Assembly: GCA_027011235.1 (NCBI GenBank)
Contig: JALVAI010000080.1
Coordinates: 1 to 12,115, forward strand
Reading direction: 5' to 3'
DNA from: Desulfobulbaceae bacterium
GTDB taxonomy: Bacteria > Desulfobacterota > Desulfobulbia > Desulfobulbales > Desulfobulbaceae
Length of the DNA stretch: 12,115 nucleotides
In this document: piece by piece, positions 1 through 7,089 of the stretch
How positions within the stretch are numbered: the first letter of the stretch is position 1
Layout: the number at the start of each line of letters is the position of its first letter
The notes under the pieces: generated by a model
Seen by the model: the letters and a program-made list of their open reading frames with translations, nothing else
Told to the model about the DNA's origin: nothing
Database searches by the model: none
Translations under genes and position numbers: made by a program

Positions 1-1646
1 CCAACCAGGTAAACGAGGCGCAGCAAAAACTTGTCGCCCAGGATGAACTGCAGAAACAGATTGAAACCCTGCAGGCCTCCCTCACCTCTCTCAAAGAGGA
101 AAACGAAAAACTTACCAACCAGGTAAACGAGGCGCAGCAAAAACTTGTCGCCCAGGATGAACTGCAGAAACAGATTGAAACCCTGCAGGCCTCCCTCACC
201 TCTCTCAAAGAGGAAAACGAAAAACTTACCAACCAGGTAAATGAGGCACAGAAAAAACTTGTCGCCCAGGATGAACTGCAGAAGCAGATTGAAACCCTGC
301 AGGCCTCTCTTACTTCTATCAAGGGGGAAAACGAAAAACTTACCAATCAGGTAAATGAGGCACAGAAAAAACTTGTCGCCCAGAATGAACTGCAGAAGCA
401 GATTGAAGCCCTTCATGCTTCGGTCACCTCGCTGAAAAAAGAAAACGAAAACCTTGCCAAGCAACTGGAAGCAGCAAAGGCTACTGCTGCCGACATTGAA
501 AAGATGAAGGGTAATCTGAAGGCAAAAAGTGATGAGCTGACCGCAGCGCAGGCTCGGATTAAGGCACTGCAGAAAAAGCTGACCCAACTGCAGAGCGATG
601 CTGCTGCTCTCAAGGAAAAAACAGCTGCCCTTGCGGCTGCCAATGACCAGGTAAGTGAACTCAAGGCAAAACTCAAAGCCCTGGGCCAGAGCCTGTCGCA
701 AAACAAACAGCAGGAAAAGACCCTTCAGGATCGACTGTCTGCTGCCGAGGCCAAAATTAAAGCATTAAACGATGCCCTGCAGCAGGAAAAACTGCTGAAA
801 AAAGAGCTCACGGCAAAAGAGTCCGCTTTTGCACAGCTGCAACAAAACCTGGCCGCACTGACCAGCGAGAAAAAGCAACTGGCGGCCAAACTTGCACAGA
901 GTGCGGCCGTGGCTGCCCAGTTGGCTGAACTTAAATCAACATTCTCCACAAAAGAAAGTGAAATTGAACAGTTAAAGGCGACAATCAATGATCTTCAGGG
1001 CAGCGCCAAAGAGGTTGCAGAACTTAAACAGCAACTTGAAGAGGCAAATCAGAATATCAAAACCCTTGAAGAAAAAATTGCAAGCCTGCAAAAAGAACGG
1101 GAACAGATTATCCAAAAATCCAAGGATTCAGATAAAGATGGCGTTTCCGATGCCGATGATAAGTGTCCGAACACCATTGCCGGAGCAAAGGTCAATGCTG
1201 AGGGTTGTGAAATAGACAGTGATAATGATGGGGTTGTCGACCGTCTGGATCTCTGTCCGGACACCGCTTCCGGAGCAACTGTTGACAAGCTCGGATGTGC
1301 GGAAAATGCAAAGATTGTCCTTCAGGATATCAACTTTGCCCTTGGCACCGCAAAACTGACAAATTCGGCCAGAAAAAATCTGGACAACGTGGCCAAAATC
1401 CTCATTGGTCTTCCTGGCATGAAACTTGAGGTTGCGGGATATACCGATAATATCGGTGACAGCAAGCGTAACCTGCAACTTTCCCAGAAACGGGCGCAGG
1501 CGGTTATGGATTATCTTGTCAAACAGGGTGTTCCTGCCGATCAACTCTCTGCAAAGGGTTTTGGGGAAGCGGATCCCATTGCTGACAATTTAACGCCTGA
1601 AGGAAGGGCCAAAAATCGTCGGGTGGAACTGCACAGAGTCCAGTAA
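1..1646 (+). CDS. Coiled-coil / TSP3 / OmpA C-terminal domain envelope protein (5' end outside window)
   Basis: The reading frame is open from base 3 (547 codons visible) and the true start lies upstream; the ATG at 504 is internal. Bases 3-458 encode four 38-residue repeats rich in Q, E, K and L, followed by about 200 more residues of Lys/Glu/Gln/Ala-rich predicted coiled coil. Bases about 1125-1310 encode two thrombospondin type 3 motifs (DSDKDGVSDADDKCPNT and DSDNDGVVDRLDLCPDT, each followed by a GC pair), which bind calcium in known proteins. The rest (about 1314-1643) is an OmpA-family domain with GYTDNIGD, NLQLSQKRA and NRRVEL; the Asp of TDNIG and the Arg of NRRVEL match the diaminopimelate-contacting residues. 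The family links the outer membrane or periplasm to peptidoglycan. No beta-barrel or signal peptide is visible because the N-terminus is missing. It probably acts as a long periplasmic spacer or tether (inference). A strong hairpin terminator follows the stop. Confidence 0.9.
   Translation, partial: NQVNEAQQKLVAQDELQKQIETLQASLTSLKEENEKLTNQVNEAQQKLVAQDELQKQIETLQASLTSLKEENEKLTNQVNEAQKKLVAQDELQKQIETLQASLTSIKGENEKLTNQVNEAQKKLVAQNELQKQIEALHASVTSLKKENENLAKQLEAAKATAADIEKMKGNLKAKSDELTAAQARIKALQKKLTQLQSDAAALKEKTAALAAANDQVSELKAKLKALGQSLSQNKQQEKTLQDRLSAAEAKIKALNDALQQEKLLKKELTAKESAFAQLQQNLAALTSEKKQLAAKLAQSAAVAAQLAELKSTFSTKESEIEQLKATINDLQGSAKEVAELKQQLEEANQNIKTLEEKIASLQKEREQIIQKSKDSDKDGVSDADDKCPNTIAGAKVNAEGCEIDSDNDGVVDRLDLCPDTASGATVDKLGCAENAKIVLQDINFALGTAKLTNSARKNLDNVAKILIGLPGMKLEVAGYTDNIGDSKRNLQLSQKRAQAVMDYLVKQGVPADQLSAKGFGEADPIADNLTPEGRAKNRRVELHRVQ
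3..458 (+). repeat. Four in-frame tandem 114-bp repeats in the coiled coil
   Basis: Units start at 3, 117, 231 and 345, each exactly 114 bp (38 codons). Units 1 and 2 are identical in all 114 bases. Unit 3 carries about ten substitutions, mostly silent, and unit 4 is more diverged. Bases 1-2 fit the end of a preceding unit, so the array probably continues upstream. Each unit starts NQVNEAQ(Q/K)KLVAQ and ends with KLT or NLA. Thirty-eight residues is five heptads plus three, so each unit would shift the coiled-coil register. Confidence 0.95.
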
Positions 1647-1695
1647 TCATTCAACCATCACAGGATTACCAAACAAAAAAGGACCTCGTGATCGT

Positions 1696-1732
1696 AAAAA
1701 AACCCGGCCTCAAAATGAGGCCGGGTTTTTTT
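1696..1732. terminator. Strong Rho-independent terminator, symmetric
   Basis: A run of seven A, then stem arm CCCGGCCTC (1703-1711), loop AAAAT, perfect arm GAGGCCGGG (1717-1725), then seven T. It lies 50 bp after the OmpA-protein stop. Because of the A-run upstream it also reads as a terminator on the minus strand, so it could serve the convergent permease gene that ends at 1897. Confidence 0.93.
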
Positions 1733-1896
1733 ATTAAATGAGAGAAATTCGGGAGTAAGACAATAAGCCAGCATGGCTTAACAGTACAACAAAGCATGAA
1801 ACTGATTTGTTTCTGATGTTTCTGTTGACCCGCAGAGCGGTGGAACAAGAAGGAACCCGCGATTCCCATTGCGGAAAAGTATCTTAAACATCGTTT
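1733..1896. other. Gap between convergent genes with a small hairpin
   Basis: No gene is supported here. The only structure is a perfect inverted repeat TAAGCCA-gca-TGGCTTA at 1764-1780, without a T-run on either strand. It may help end or stabilise the permease transcript, but this is weak. Confidence 0.4.
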
Positions 1897-3987
1897 TCAA
1901 TAGAACAGATACAGCATACCGATCAAAACTATGAGAAAAATAATTGTCATACCGAAGCCGGCCCTGGCATAGTCGACTGTGCGATAACCACCCGGACGCA
2001 TGATCAGGGCATTGACCTGATGCGTCGGCAGGACAAAGGTATTGGATGCGGCCAGGGCCACAACCATGGCCGTAATTCGCGGGTCGGAACCAGCCTGTAT
2101 GGCCATTGACATGCAGAGCGGTACCAGCAGTACCGTCGCGCCTACATTGGAGACCACCAGGGTGAAAAAGGATGTCAACAGGCCAACAACGAGAAGAAAG
2201 ACTATATTGGGCACAGAACCGATGGCATTCATTATCGTGGTGGCAATCCACTCGGCCGCCCCTGTTTTCTGAAAGGCAAGTCCCAGAGGAATCAACCCGC
2301 CGAGAAGAAAAACCGTCATCCAGTCAACCGATTTATATGCCTCTTCAACGGATAAAACCCTGGTCAGAATCATGCCCAAGGCACCGGCCAGAAGACAGAT
2401 GGAAAGAGACAGTTTCATTGGCACACCAAACAGCCCGGTAATCGGCTCAAAGCCGAGGACCAGGCCGATGGCGACAAAAAGCCAGAAAACAGCAGTGCGG
2501 GCCTTTTCTTCCCGCATTATTTCCCCCTTTATCTCGGTGGTAAAGGTAAACATATCTTTTTTCTTCAAGGCATGAAAAAATTCCCAGCGGCCGAACATGA
2601 GAATGGCGTCACCGGCCTTTAGTTTCTCTTGAGTTATATCCTTAAACTGGCAGACACCGCTTCGACAGAGGACCACCGGCACAACATGATGAGTTTTGCG
2701 GAAATTAACCTCTGCAAGTGTTTTTCCCACCAACTCGGAACGGGGCGTGATGATACCTTCCAGGATACCGGCATTATTAGGTGAAAAATCTTCAGCAAAT
2801 ACCTCCAAATCTTCCTTGAGTCGCCAGTCCAAATCCTCTGCACATTTTTTAACATGCTCTTCATTACCAATAACAACTATGATTTCACCTGATTGAATGA
2901 GCTCATCTTTGGTCGGTGCAAAATTTTTATATTTGGTTCCGGGCAGATATACACCGGCAATGGTAATATGATATCTGCTGCGAACATGCAGCTCCCTGAG
3001 CTTAAATGAACCGAAATCATCCGGTATCTCAAGCTCGTAAATCCCTGCTATTTCCTGATAGGTATCAACCAGGGAAGAAGGCAGCAAACTGTTGTCGCTG
3101 TCCTGCCCACCACCCTTTGGCAAAATAAAACGACCCAACAGGATAAAATATAGAATTGCGGCAATAACCAAAGCTATGCCAATGGGCGTTTGCGTGAAAA
3201 GTCCCAAAGGCTCGACCTGTACACCAAGAAGACCAAGACTGTTGGACTGATCGATGAGATCATTGAGCAGGATAGTCGGACTGGCGCCAACCAGAGTTAT
3301 CGTGCCACCAATAATCGCGCAAAAACCCATGGGCATCAGGATACGCGAAACCGGGATTCCGGTCTGCCTGCCAATGCGGATGGCAGCAGGCATAAAAAGT
3401 GCTGCGGCGCCGATATTCTGCATAAAGCTTGAAATAAAGGCAACAGTGGCTGAAATCAAGGTCATTATCCTGCTCTCTGATTTACCGGCAATTTTTAAAA
3501 TTTTCCGGGCAAGCACATTCATGCAGCCGGTCTTGTCAAGACCGGCACCAATGATAATAACCGCGATAATGGAAACAACAGCGTTACTTGACAAGCCGCT
3601 GATGGCTTCTTTGGGGCTTACGACTCCAAGAATAGGCAGAATAACCATCATTATCCAACCAACCACATCCACGCGTACCCATTCAAAAATGAACATGAGA
3701 ATTGCCAGCGCCAGCACTGCCATAACGATTCCCATTTTCGGGGTAAATGCAATTTTCCCTCCCTTCCTGTTTGCTTCCGCTGCTTTTATGGACGCCTTTT
3801 CCGCAGTTCTCGAATCCATGGCAGGGGCCTGTTCATCGGCTGATACTGCCTGAGAATAGGATGTCATCGCCTTTTTTATCTCCTTATCCGCAGACGACTT
3901 ATTGCCTGCAAAAGCCAAAGATGATACCAGCAAAAGTATCAGTATCATTCCCTGCGATATAAGAAACATTCCCTTGCCAATGGGCAT
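1897..3987 (-). CDS. SLC13/DASS-family permease with two TrkA-C (RCK_C) domains
   Basis: A 696-residue predicted inner-membrane anion or carboxylate (possibly sulfate) transporter. The start at 3987 is fixed by a strong ribosome site, AGGAAGGAGGAAGTGTG, directly before ATG; the longer frame to 4107 would translate that site. Residues 7-27 are hydrophobic and end AFA, like a Sec signal peptide, followed by a Lys/Glu/Ala-rich polar stretch to about 80. Transport half 1 is about 84-290, with QNIGAAALFMP (190-200) and GASPT (234-238). Two cytosolic TrkA-C domains follow (about 318-391 and 411-480). Half 2 is about 500-696, with SNVGAT (613-618) and AASNTFVLP (646-654), the paired motifs of the DASS fold. 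TrkA-C domains in this family are thought to sense a ligand and gate transport. The substrate cannot be read from the sequence. It is divergent from an NtrC-type regulator, a possible controller. Confidence 0.88.
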   Translation of the reverse strand: MPIGKGMFLISQGMILILLLVSSLAFAGNKSSADKEIKKAMTSYSQAVSADEQAPAMDSRTAEKASIKAAEANRKGGKIAFTPKMGIVMAVLALAILMFIFEWVRVDVVGWIMMVILPILGVVSPKEAISGLSSNAVVSIIAVIIIGAGLDKTGCMNVLARKILKIAGKSESRIMTLISATVAFISSFMQNIGAAALFMPAAIRIGRQTGIPVSRILMPMGFCAIIGGTITLVGASPTILLNDLIDQSNSLGLLGVQVEPLGLFTQTPIGIALVIAAILYFILLGRFILPKGGGQDSDNSLLPSSLVDTYQEIAGIYELEIPDDFGSFKLRELHVRSRYHITIAGVYLPGTKYKNFAPTKDELIQSGEIIVVIGNEEHVKKCAEDLDWRLKEDLEVFAEDFSPNNAGILEGIITPRSELVGKTLAEVNFRKTHHVVPVVLCRSGVCQFKDITQEKLKAGDAILMFGRWEFFHALKKKDMFTFTTEIKGEIMREEKARTAVFWLFVAIGLVLGFEPITGLFGVPMKLSLSICLLAGALGMILTRVLSVEEAYKSVDWMTVFLLGGLIPLGLAFQKTGAAEWIATTIMNAIGSVPNIVFLLVVGLLTSFFTLVVSNVGATVLLVPLCMSMAIQAGSDPRITAMVVALAASNTFVLPTHQVNALIMRPGGYRTVDYARAGFGMTIIFLIVLIGMLYLFY

Positions 3988-4459
3988 CACACTTCCTCCT
4001 TCCTGAAAAACTTTGTTACTAAATTCAGTTTTAGTGACGTCGTAAAAAAACCGATCTGCTGTGTCGAGTGTTCCGGGGCGATTCACAACATACTTACTGT
4101 ACATCAATGAAACTGTTTTTATTCACTGTGAAAATAGCATCTAAAATACCGTTGTATGATATTCAGCCGTATCTCATGTCCGCTCCTGTAACTGCACAAA
4201 TCATGCCTTACAACAAACTTTCATGAAACCAATATAACATCAGAAAAATAGATAGTTACCAACGAGTGGAAATATCTAATTCACAAACCACCGAAACCGT
4301 TGTTTCATATTGCAACGTTTATCATTTCACTTTGTTCCACTTTACAGTAAAATGCATAAAAAGTGTTTATTTTCCTGATAAAAACATTCAATCGAACAAA
4401 TAAGCAATCCGCTATTATTGCACATTGCAACAATATTGCACATTGCAACGCACAGTATC
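3988..4459. promoter_or_regulatory. AT-rich divergent regulatory region between permease and NtrC-type regulator
   Basis: 472 bp without a supported gene, much richer in A+T than the flanking genes. It contains several dyads: ACTAAA/TTTAGT with a 6-base loop at 4018-4035 (leader of the permease), a perfect palindrome TTTCATGAAA at 4219-4228, GAAAC-cgtt-GTTTC at 4293-4306, TTTAC-a-GTAAA at 4341-4351, and the duplicated TTGCA dyads at 4418-4449. A weak sigma70-like pair is TTGTTC (4332-4337) and CATAAA (4355-4360), 17 bp apart, facing the regulator. I find no convincing -24/-12 (sigma54) promoter for either gene. Confidence 0.5.
4418..4449. promoter_or_regulatory. Duplicated TTGCA-N3-TGCAA operator candidate
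   Basis: TTGCACATTGCAAC occurs twice (4418-4431 and 4436-4449), 18 bp apart. Each copy contains the hyphenated dyad TTGCA-cat-TGCAA. A partial match, ATTGCAACG, lies at 4309-4317. The pair ends 10 bp before the ATG of the NtrC-type regulator. Fis-type helix-turn-helix regulators bind such dyads, so autoregulation is plausible (inference). Confidence 0.55.
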
Positions 4460-5845
4460 ATGAAACGACATAATAAAAATGTTGCTATCCTGGTTGTCGA
4501 TCCAGTGGAACAGCATCGAACCGCCACCTGCAGCCTTCTGGAACAGGAGGGCTACAAAACCGAGAATGTGGATTCAGGAGAAAGAGCGCTGGCCCGAATC
4601 AAACATCGTCATTTTCATATCCTTGTCACGGATAACCTGGTTACCGATATGGATGGCGTGACCTTGATGCTGCGTGCCCAACGTCTGCGACCTGACATTG
4701 AAACCATCTTCATCACTGACCAGAAATCCGTTGAATCCGCAGTTACCGTTATGATGGCCGGCGCCTTTTCATATCTTGTTCGACCCTTTTCCAGTGAGTA
4801 TTTCTTTCACCTGGTGACCATGTCCCTGAAAAAGACATTGATTCGCCGGGAAATCCGCAAACAGCATAGAATGATCCGTCGGGAAAAAGGAATTCAGTTT
4901 ATCGGTAAATCTCCTTCCATCGTTAAACTAAAGACCGATATTGCCGAAATTGCCCAACTTGACTGCAATGTACTCATAAGTGGTGAAACCGGCACTGGAA
5001 AGGAACTGGTCGCATCTACAATTCATGCACTCAGCAGACGATCAAACCAGCGTTTTCTGCCCATAAACTGCAGCGCCCTGACCGAAGAACTTATGCTCAA
5101 CGAGTTGTTCGGGCATGAAAAAGGGGCCTTTACCGGCGCAGACAGTTTTCGGACAGGCCTGTTTGAATCAGCTGACAAGGGCACCATCTTTCTTGATGAA
5201 ATAGGTGAAATGGCAATGAGTATGCAGGCAAAACTCCTGCGTGTTCTCCAGGAAAAAAAGATAATGCGGGTAGGAGGTACCCGGCAGATAGATGTGGACG
5301 TCAGGATACTTGCCGCCACAAATCGTGATTTGCATCAGGAAGTAAACAGAAAACAGTTTCGCAGGGATCTCTTTTATCGTATCAACGTGGTAACCATAGA
5401 AATTCCTCCCCTGCGCTGGCGAAGAGATGATATTCCACTGCTTATCAACTATTTTCTCGCCAAATTTCTTTCTCCGGGCGACAAGGTTAAAAGCATTTCC
5501 GCCGAAGCCCTTGATATTCTCCTGGCCTATGACTATCCCGGCAATGTTCGTGAACTGGAAAATATTATAGAACGATCCGTTGCCATGTGCCGTGAACAGG
5601 AAATTCAACCCTATCATCTGCCCCCTGAGATTTTGCACAATGATACAACAACACTGATTCCACCTTTGGAAGACGAAGCGTACCCGACAAGAACGCTTGC
5701 GGAACATGAACAAAAATACATCCTTGCTGTTCTTGCCCGAACCGGGGGCAATAAAACCAGGGCAGCCAAAATCCTTGGCATCGACAGAGTATCCCTGTGG
5801 CGTAAGTTGAAAAAATATGAAGCTCTGGGAATTGAAATACCTTGA
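4460..5845 (+). CDS. NtrC-family sigma54-dependent response regulator with atypical receiver
   Basis: 461 residues from ATG 4460. An in-frame TTG at 4418 is possible, but the ATG places the receiver start as in relatives; neither has a good ribosome site. Receiver domain about 8-115: phospho-acceptor Asp58 and Thr86 are present, but the acidic pair is reduced to Asp14-Pro15 and the usual conserved Lys is Arg108. AAA+ domain about 145-380: Walker A GETGTGKE (175-182), GAFTGA sigma54-contact loop (222-227), Walker B FLDEIGE (244-250), arginine-finger region RRDLFYR (301-307) and GNVRELEN (361-368). A Fis-type DNA-binding domain (about 411-457, GGNKTRAAKILGIDRVSLWRKLKK core) ends the protein. 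It should activate sigma54-RNA polymerase from upstream sites. No sensor kinase gene is nearby. Divergence from the permease suggests a local target, unproven. Confidence 0.93.
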   Translation: MKRHNKNVAILVVDPVEQHRTATCSLLEQEGYKTENVDSGERALARIKHRHFHILVTDNLVTDMDGVTLMLRAQRLRPDIETIFITDQKSVESAVTVMMAGAFSYLVRPFSSEYFFHLVTMSLKKTLIRREIRKQHRMIRREKGIQFIGKSPSIVKLKTDIAEIAQLDCNVLISGETGTGKELVASTIHALSRRSNQRFLPINCSALTEELMLNELFGHEKGAFTGADSFRTGLFESADKGTIFLDEIGEMAMSMQAKLLRVLQEKKIMRVGGTRQIDVDVRILAATNRDLHQEVNRKQFRRDLFYRINVVTIEIPPLRWRRDDIPLLINYFLAKFLSPGDKVKSISAEALDILLAYDYPGNVRELENIIERSVAMCREQEIQPYHLPPEILHNDTTTLIPPLEDEAYPTRTLAEHEQKYILAVLARTGGNKTRAAKILGIDRVSLWRKLKKYEALGIEIP

Positions 5846-5911
5846 AACCAAGTAATTGTGCCTGGATCAAGAAAATTTTCCGCTCTCCTGACCCCTGATT
5901 TCCCGCCTCCA

Positions 5912-6829
5912 TCAGGTACCGGAATCGAGTACAGAAATAGCCGACTTTTCACGCAGGTACTCCATAAAAACAGCAGTCACCGGTGACGGCTCTCTGTTTT
6001 TCCTGCAAATCAGATAAAAATGCCGATACAGATCAACATCCTGCAACCGGATAGCGGCCATGGTGCCGCAGGCAATGGTATCCTGAAGGGCCCGTCTTGA
6101 AAGGATGGAGACCCCGACACCAGCCTTGACGGCCTCCTTGATGGCTGCGGTGGAGCCGATTTCAGCCACCCCATGGAGATCGTTTTCCGTCATTCCATGG
6201 ACTTTGAGCGCCTCTGCAAAGACCTTTCTCGTGCCTGATTCCTGTTCACGCAGGATAAATGGTTCCTGCACGACATCCCTGAGGGTAACGGTGTCCTGCA
6301 TTGCCAGGCGATGTCCCTTCTGAACAGCGATAACAAGTTCATCGGCAAATATCTCTCTCCACTCAAGGCCGGCCTCATTCCATTGTGCGCCAACCACACC
6401 GAGTTCAAGTTCTCCGGCCAGGACTTCCCGGGCAATGGACCTGGAGCCGGTAATCCGCAAGGTTGTCCTGACCTTGGGATAACGGAGATGAAACCGCCCT
6501 ATCAGGCCAGGGAGAATATAGGTACCGGGAATGGTACTGCTACCGAGCAACAGACGGCCTGCAATCCTGCCGCTGAACTGTTCCATTGCCTCGACCGCCC
6601 TCCTGGTGGTAGCAAGAATCCTGCGTCCATAACGATACAACAGTCGGCCGGCCGGGGTCGGCTCAACCTGCCGCCCGAGACGATCCAGCAGTTTATGGCC
6701 AAGCTCACTCTCAAGGCTGTGTACGTGCCCACTGACTGTTGGCTGGGACAGGAGCAATGCCTCGGCGGCACGGGTAAAGCTCTTCAGTTCAACAACCAGG
6801 CAAAAGGCCTCTATCTTGCGCAGGTCCAT
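5912..6829 (-). CDS. LysR-family transcriptional regulator, CysB-like / selenium-associated clade
   Basis: 305 residues from the ATG at 6829, preceded by AGGGGA at a suitable distance; an ATG nine codons upstream (6856) is less likely because relatives begin MDLRKIEAF. The N-terminal winged helix-turn-helix spans about 3-60 (FTRAAEALLLSQPTVSGHVHSLE), followed by a linker helix and a periplasmic-binding-protein-like effector domain (about 88-295). The wording of MDLRKIEAF, GSSTIPGTYILPGLIG and GELELGVVGA resembles what I recall of LysR regulators annotated as selenium-metabolism-associated in anaerobes; this sub-family call is from memory, not a search. Its C-terminus converges on the response regulator with only 66 bp between, and no clear terminator lies there. 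It is divergent from the transglutaminase-like gene, the usual position of a LysR target. Confidence 0.9.
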   Translation of the reverse strand: MDLRKIEAFCLVVELKSFTRAAEALLLSQPTVSGHVHSLESELGHKLLDRLGRQVEPTPAGRLLYRYGRRILATTRRAVEAMEQFSGRIAGRLLLGSSTIPGTYILPGLIGRFHLRYPKVRTTLRITGSRSIAREVLAGELELGVVGAQWNEAGLEWREIFADELVIAVQKGHRLAMQDTVTLRDVVQEPFILREQESGTRKVFAEALKVHGMTENDLHGVAEIGSTAAIKEAVKAGVGVSILSRRALQDTIACGTMAAIRLQDVDLYRHFYLICRKNREPSPVTAVFMEYLREKSAISVLDSGT

Positions 6830-7089
6830 AATATTCCCCTGTCCGGCCGGAATCATGGTGCCAGGATATTTTTTTCAGGGTTCTGGTTCTCGTATTGTGA
6901 TTGTTTTGCCTGTGGAAAGATTTTCCACACACTGACCAATTATCCCACCTTTTACTATAGATATTTCCTATTTGCATTATAATAAATTCCGATATAACTT
7001 TCCCCGCATTCACGAGCCGGGCAATCATGGCGCTCGCGGCTCCTGTTCCTGGCAAATAGTATTCCATCAACCTCAAACAAAAAAATCCC
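6830..7089. promoter_or_regulatory. Divergent promoter region between LysR regulator and transglutaminase gene
   Basis: 260 bp. It contains the perfect dyad at 6911-6929, then an AT-rich stretch (6940-7000) holding TATAAT at 6978-6983 and a possible pair TTGCAT (6972-6977) / TATAAC (6993-6998) with a short 15-bp spacer facing the transglutaminase gene. A longer-range inverted repeat GAGCCG (7014-7019) / CGGCTC (7037-7042) falls in the would-be leader. No recognisable riboswitch was seen. Confidence 0.5.
6911..6929. promoter_or_regulatory. Perfect 19-bp dyad, operator candidate
   Basis: TGTGGAAA-gat-TTTCCACA has 8-base arms without mismatch. It sits 82 bp before the LysR start and about 160 bp before the transglutaminase start. 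This suits a regulator site in a LysR divergent region, although the spacing is not an exact T-N11-A LysR box. Confidence 0.6.

Noticed and set aside
1..458. CRISPR or intergenic satellite explanation for the 114-bp repeats
   Set aside because: The units are contiguous with no spacers, keep one open frame, and their substitutions are mainly silent, so they are coding repeats.
3254..3853. A 199-codon plus-strand frame inside the permease gene
   Set aside because: It is the complement of transmembrane-encoding DNA; hydrophobic codons on one strand give a false Ile/Met/Ala-rich frame on the other.
3988..4107. A 40-residue N-terminal extension of the permease
   Set aside because: It would translate the strong ribosome site before ATG 3987, and the signal-peptide-like sequence begins exactly at that ATG.
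5846..5911. A terminator between the converging response regulator and LysR genes
   Set aside because: Only the self-complementary GAAAATTTTC (5871-5880) is present; it has no loop and no stable GC stem.
6849..6863. A sigma54-like promoter (TGGCAC-N5-TTCC on the minus strand) before the LysR gene
   Set aside because: The essential GC of the -12 element is CC, and the site overlaps the alternative ATG of the LysR gene.
6911..6929. A pair of DnaA boxes and thus a replication origin
   Set aside because: Each arm (TTTTCCACA) differs from TTATCCACA, there are no further boxes, and no replication gene is nearby.
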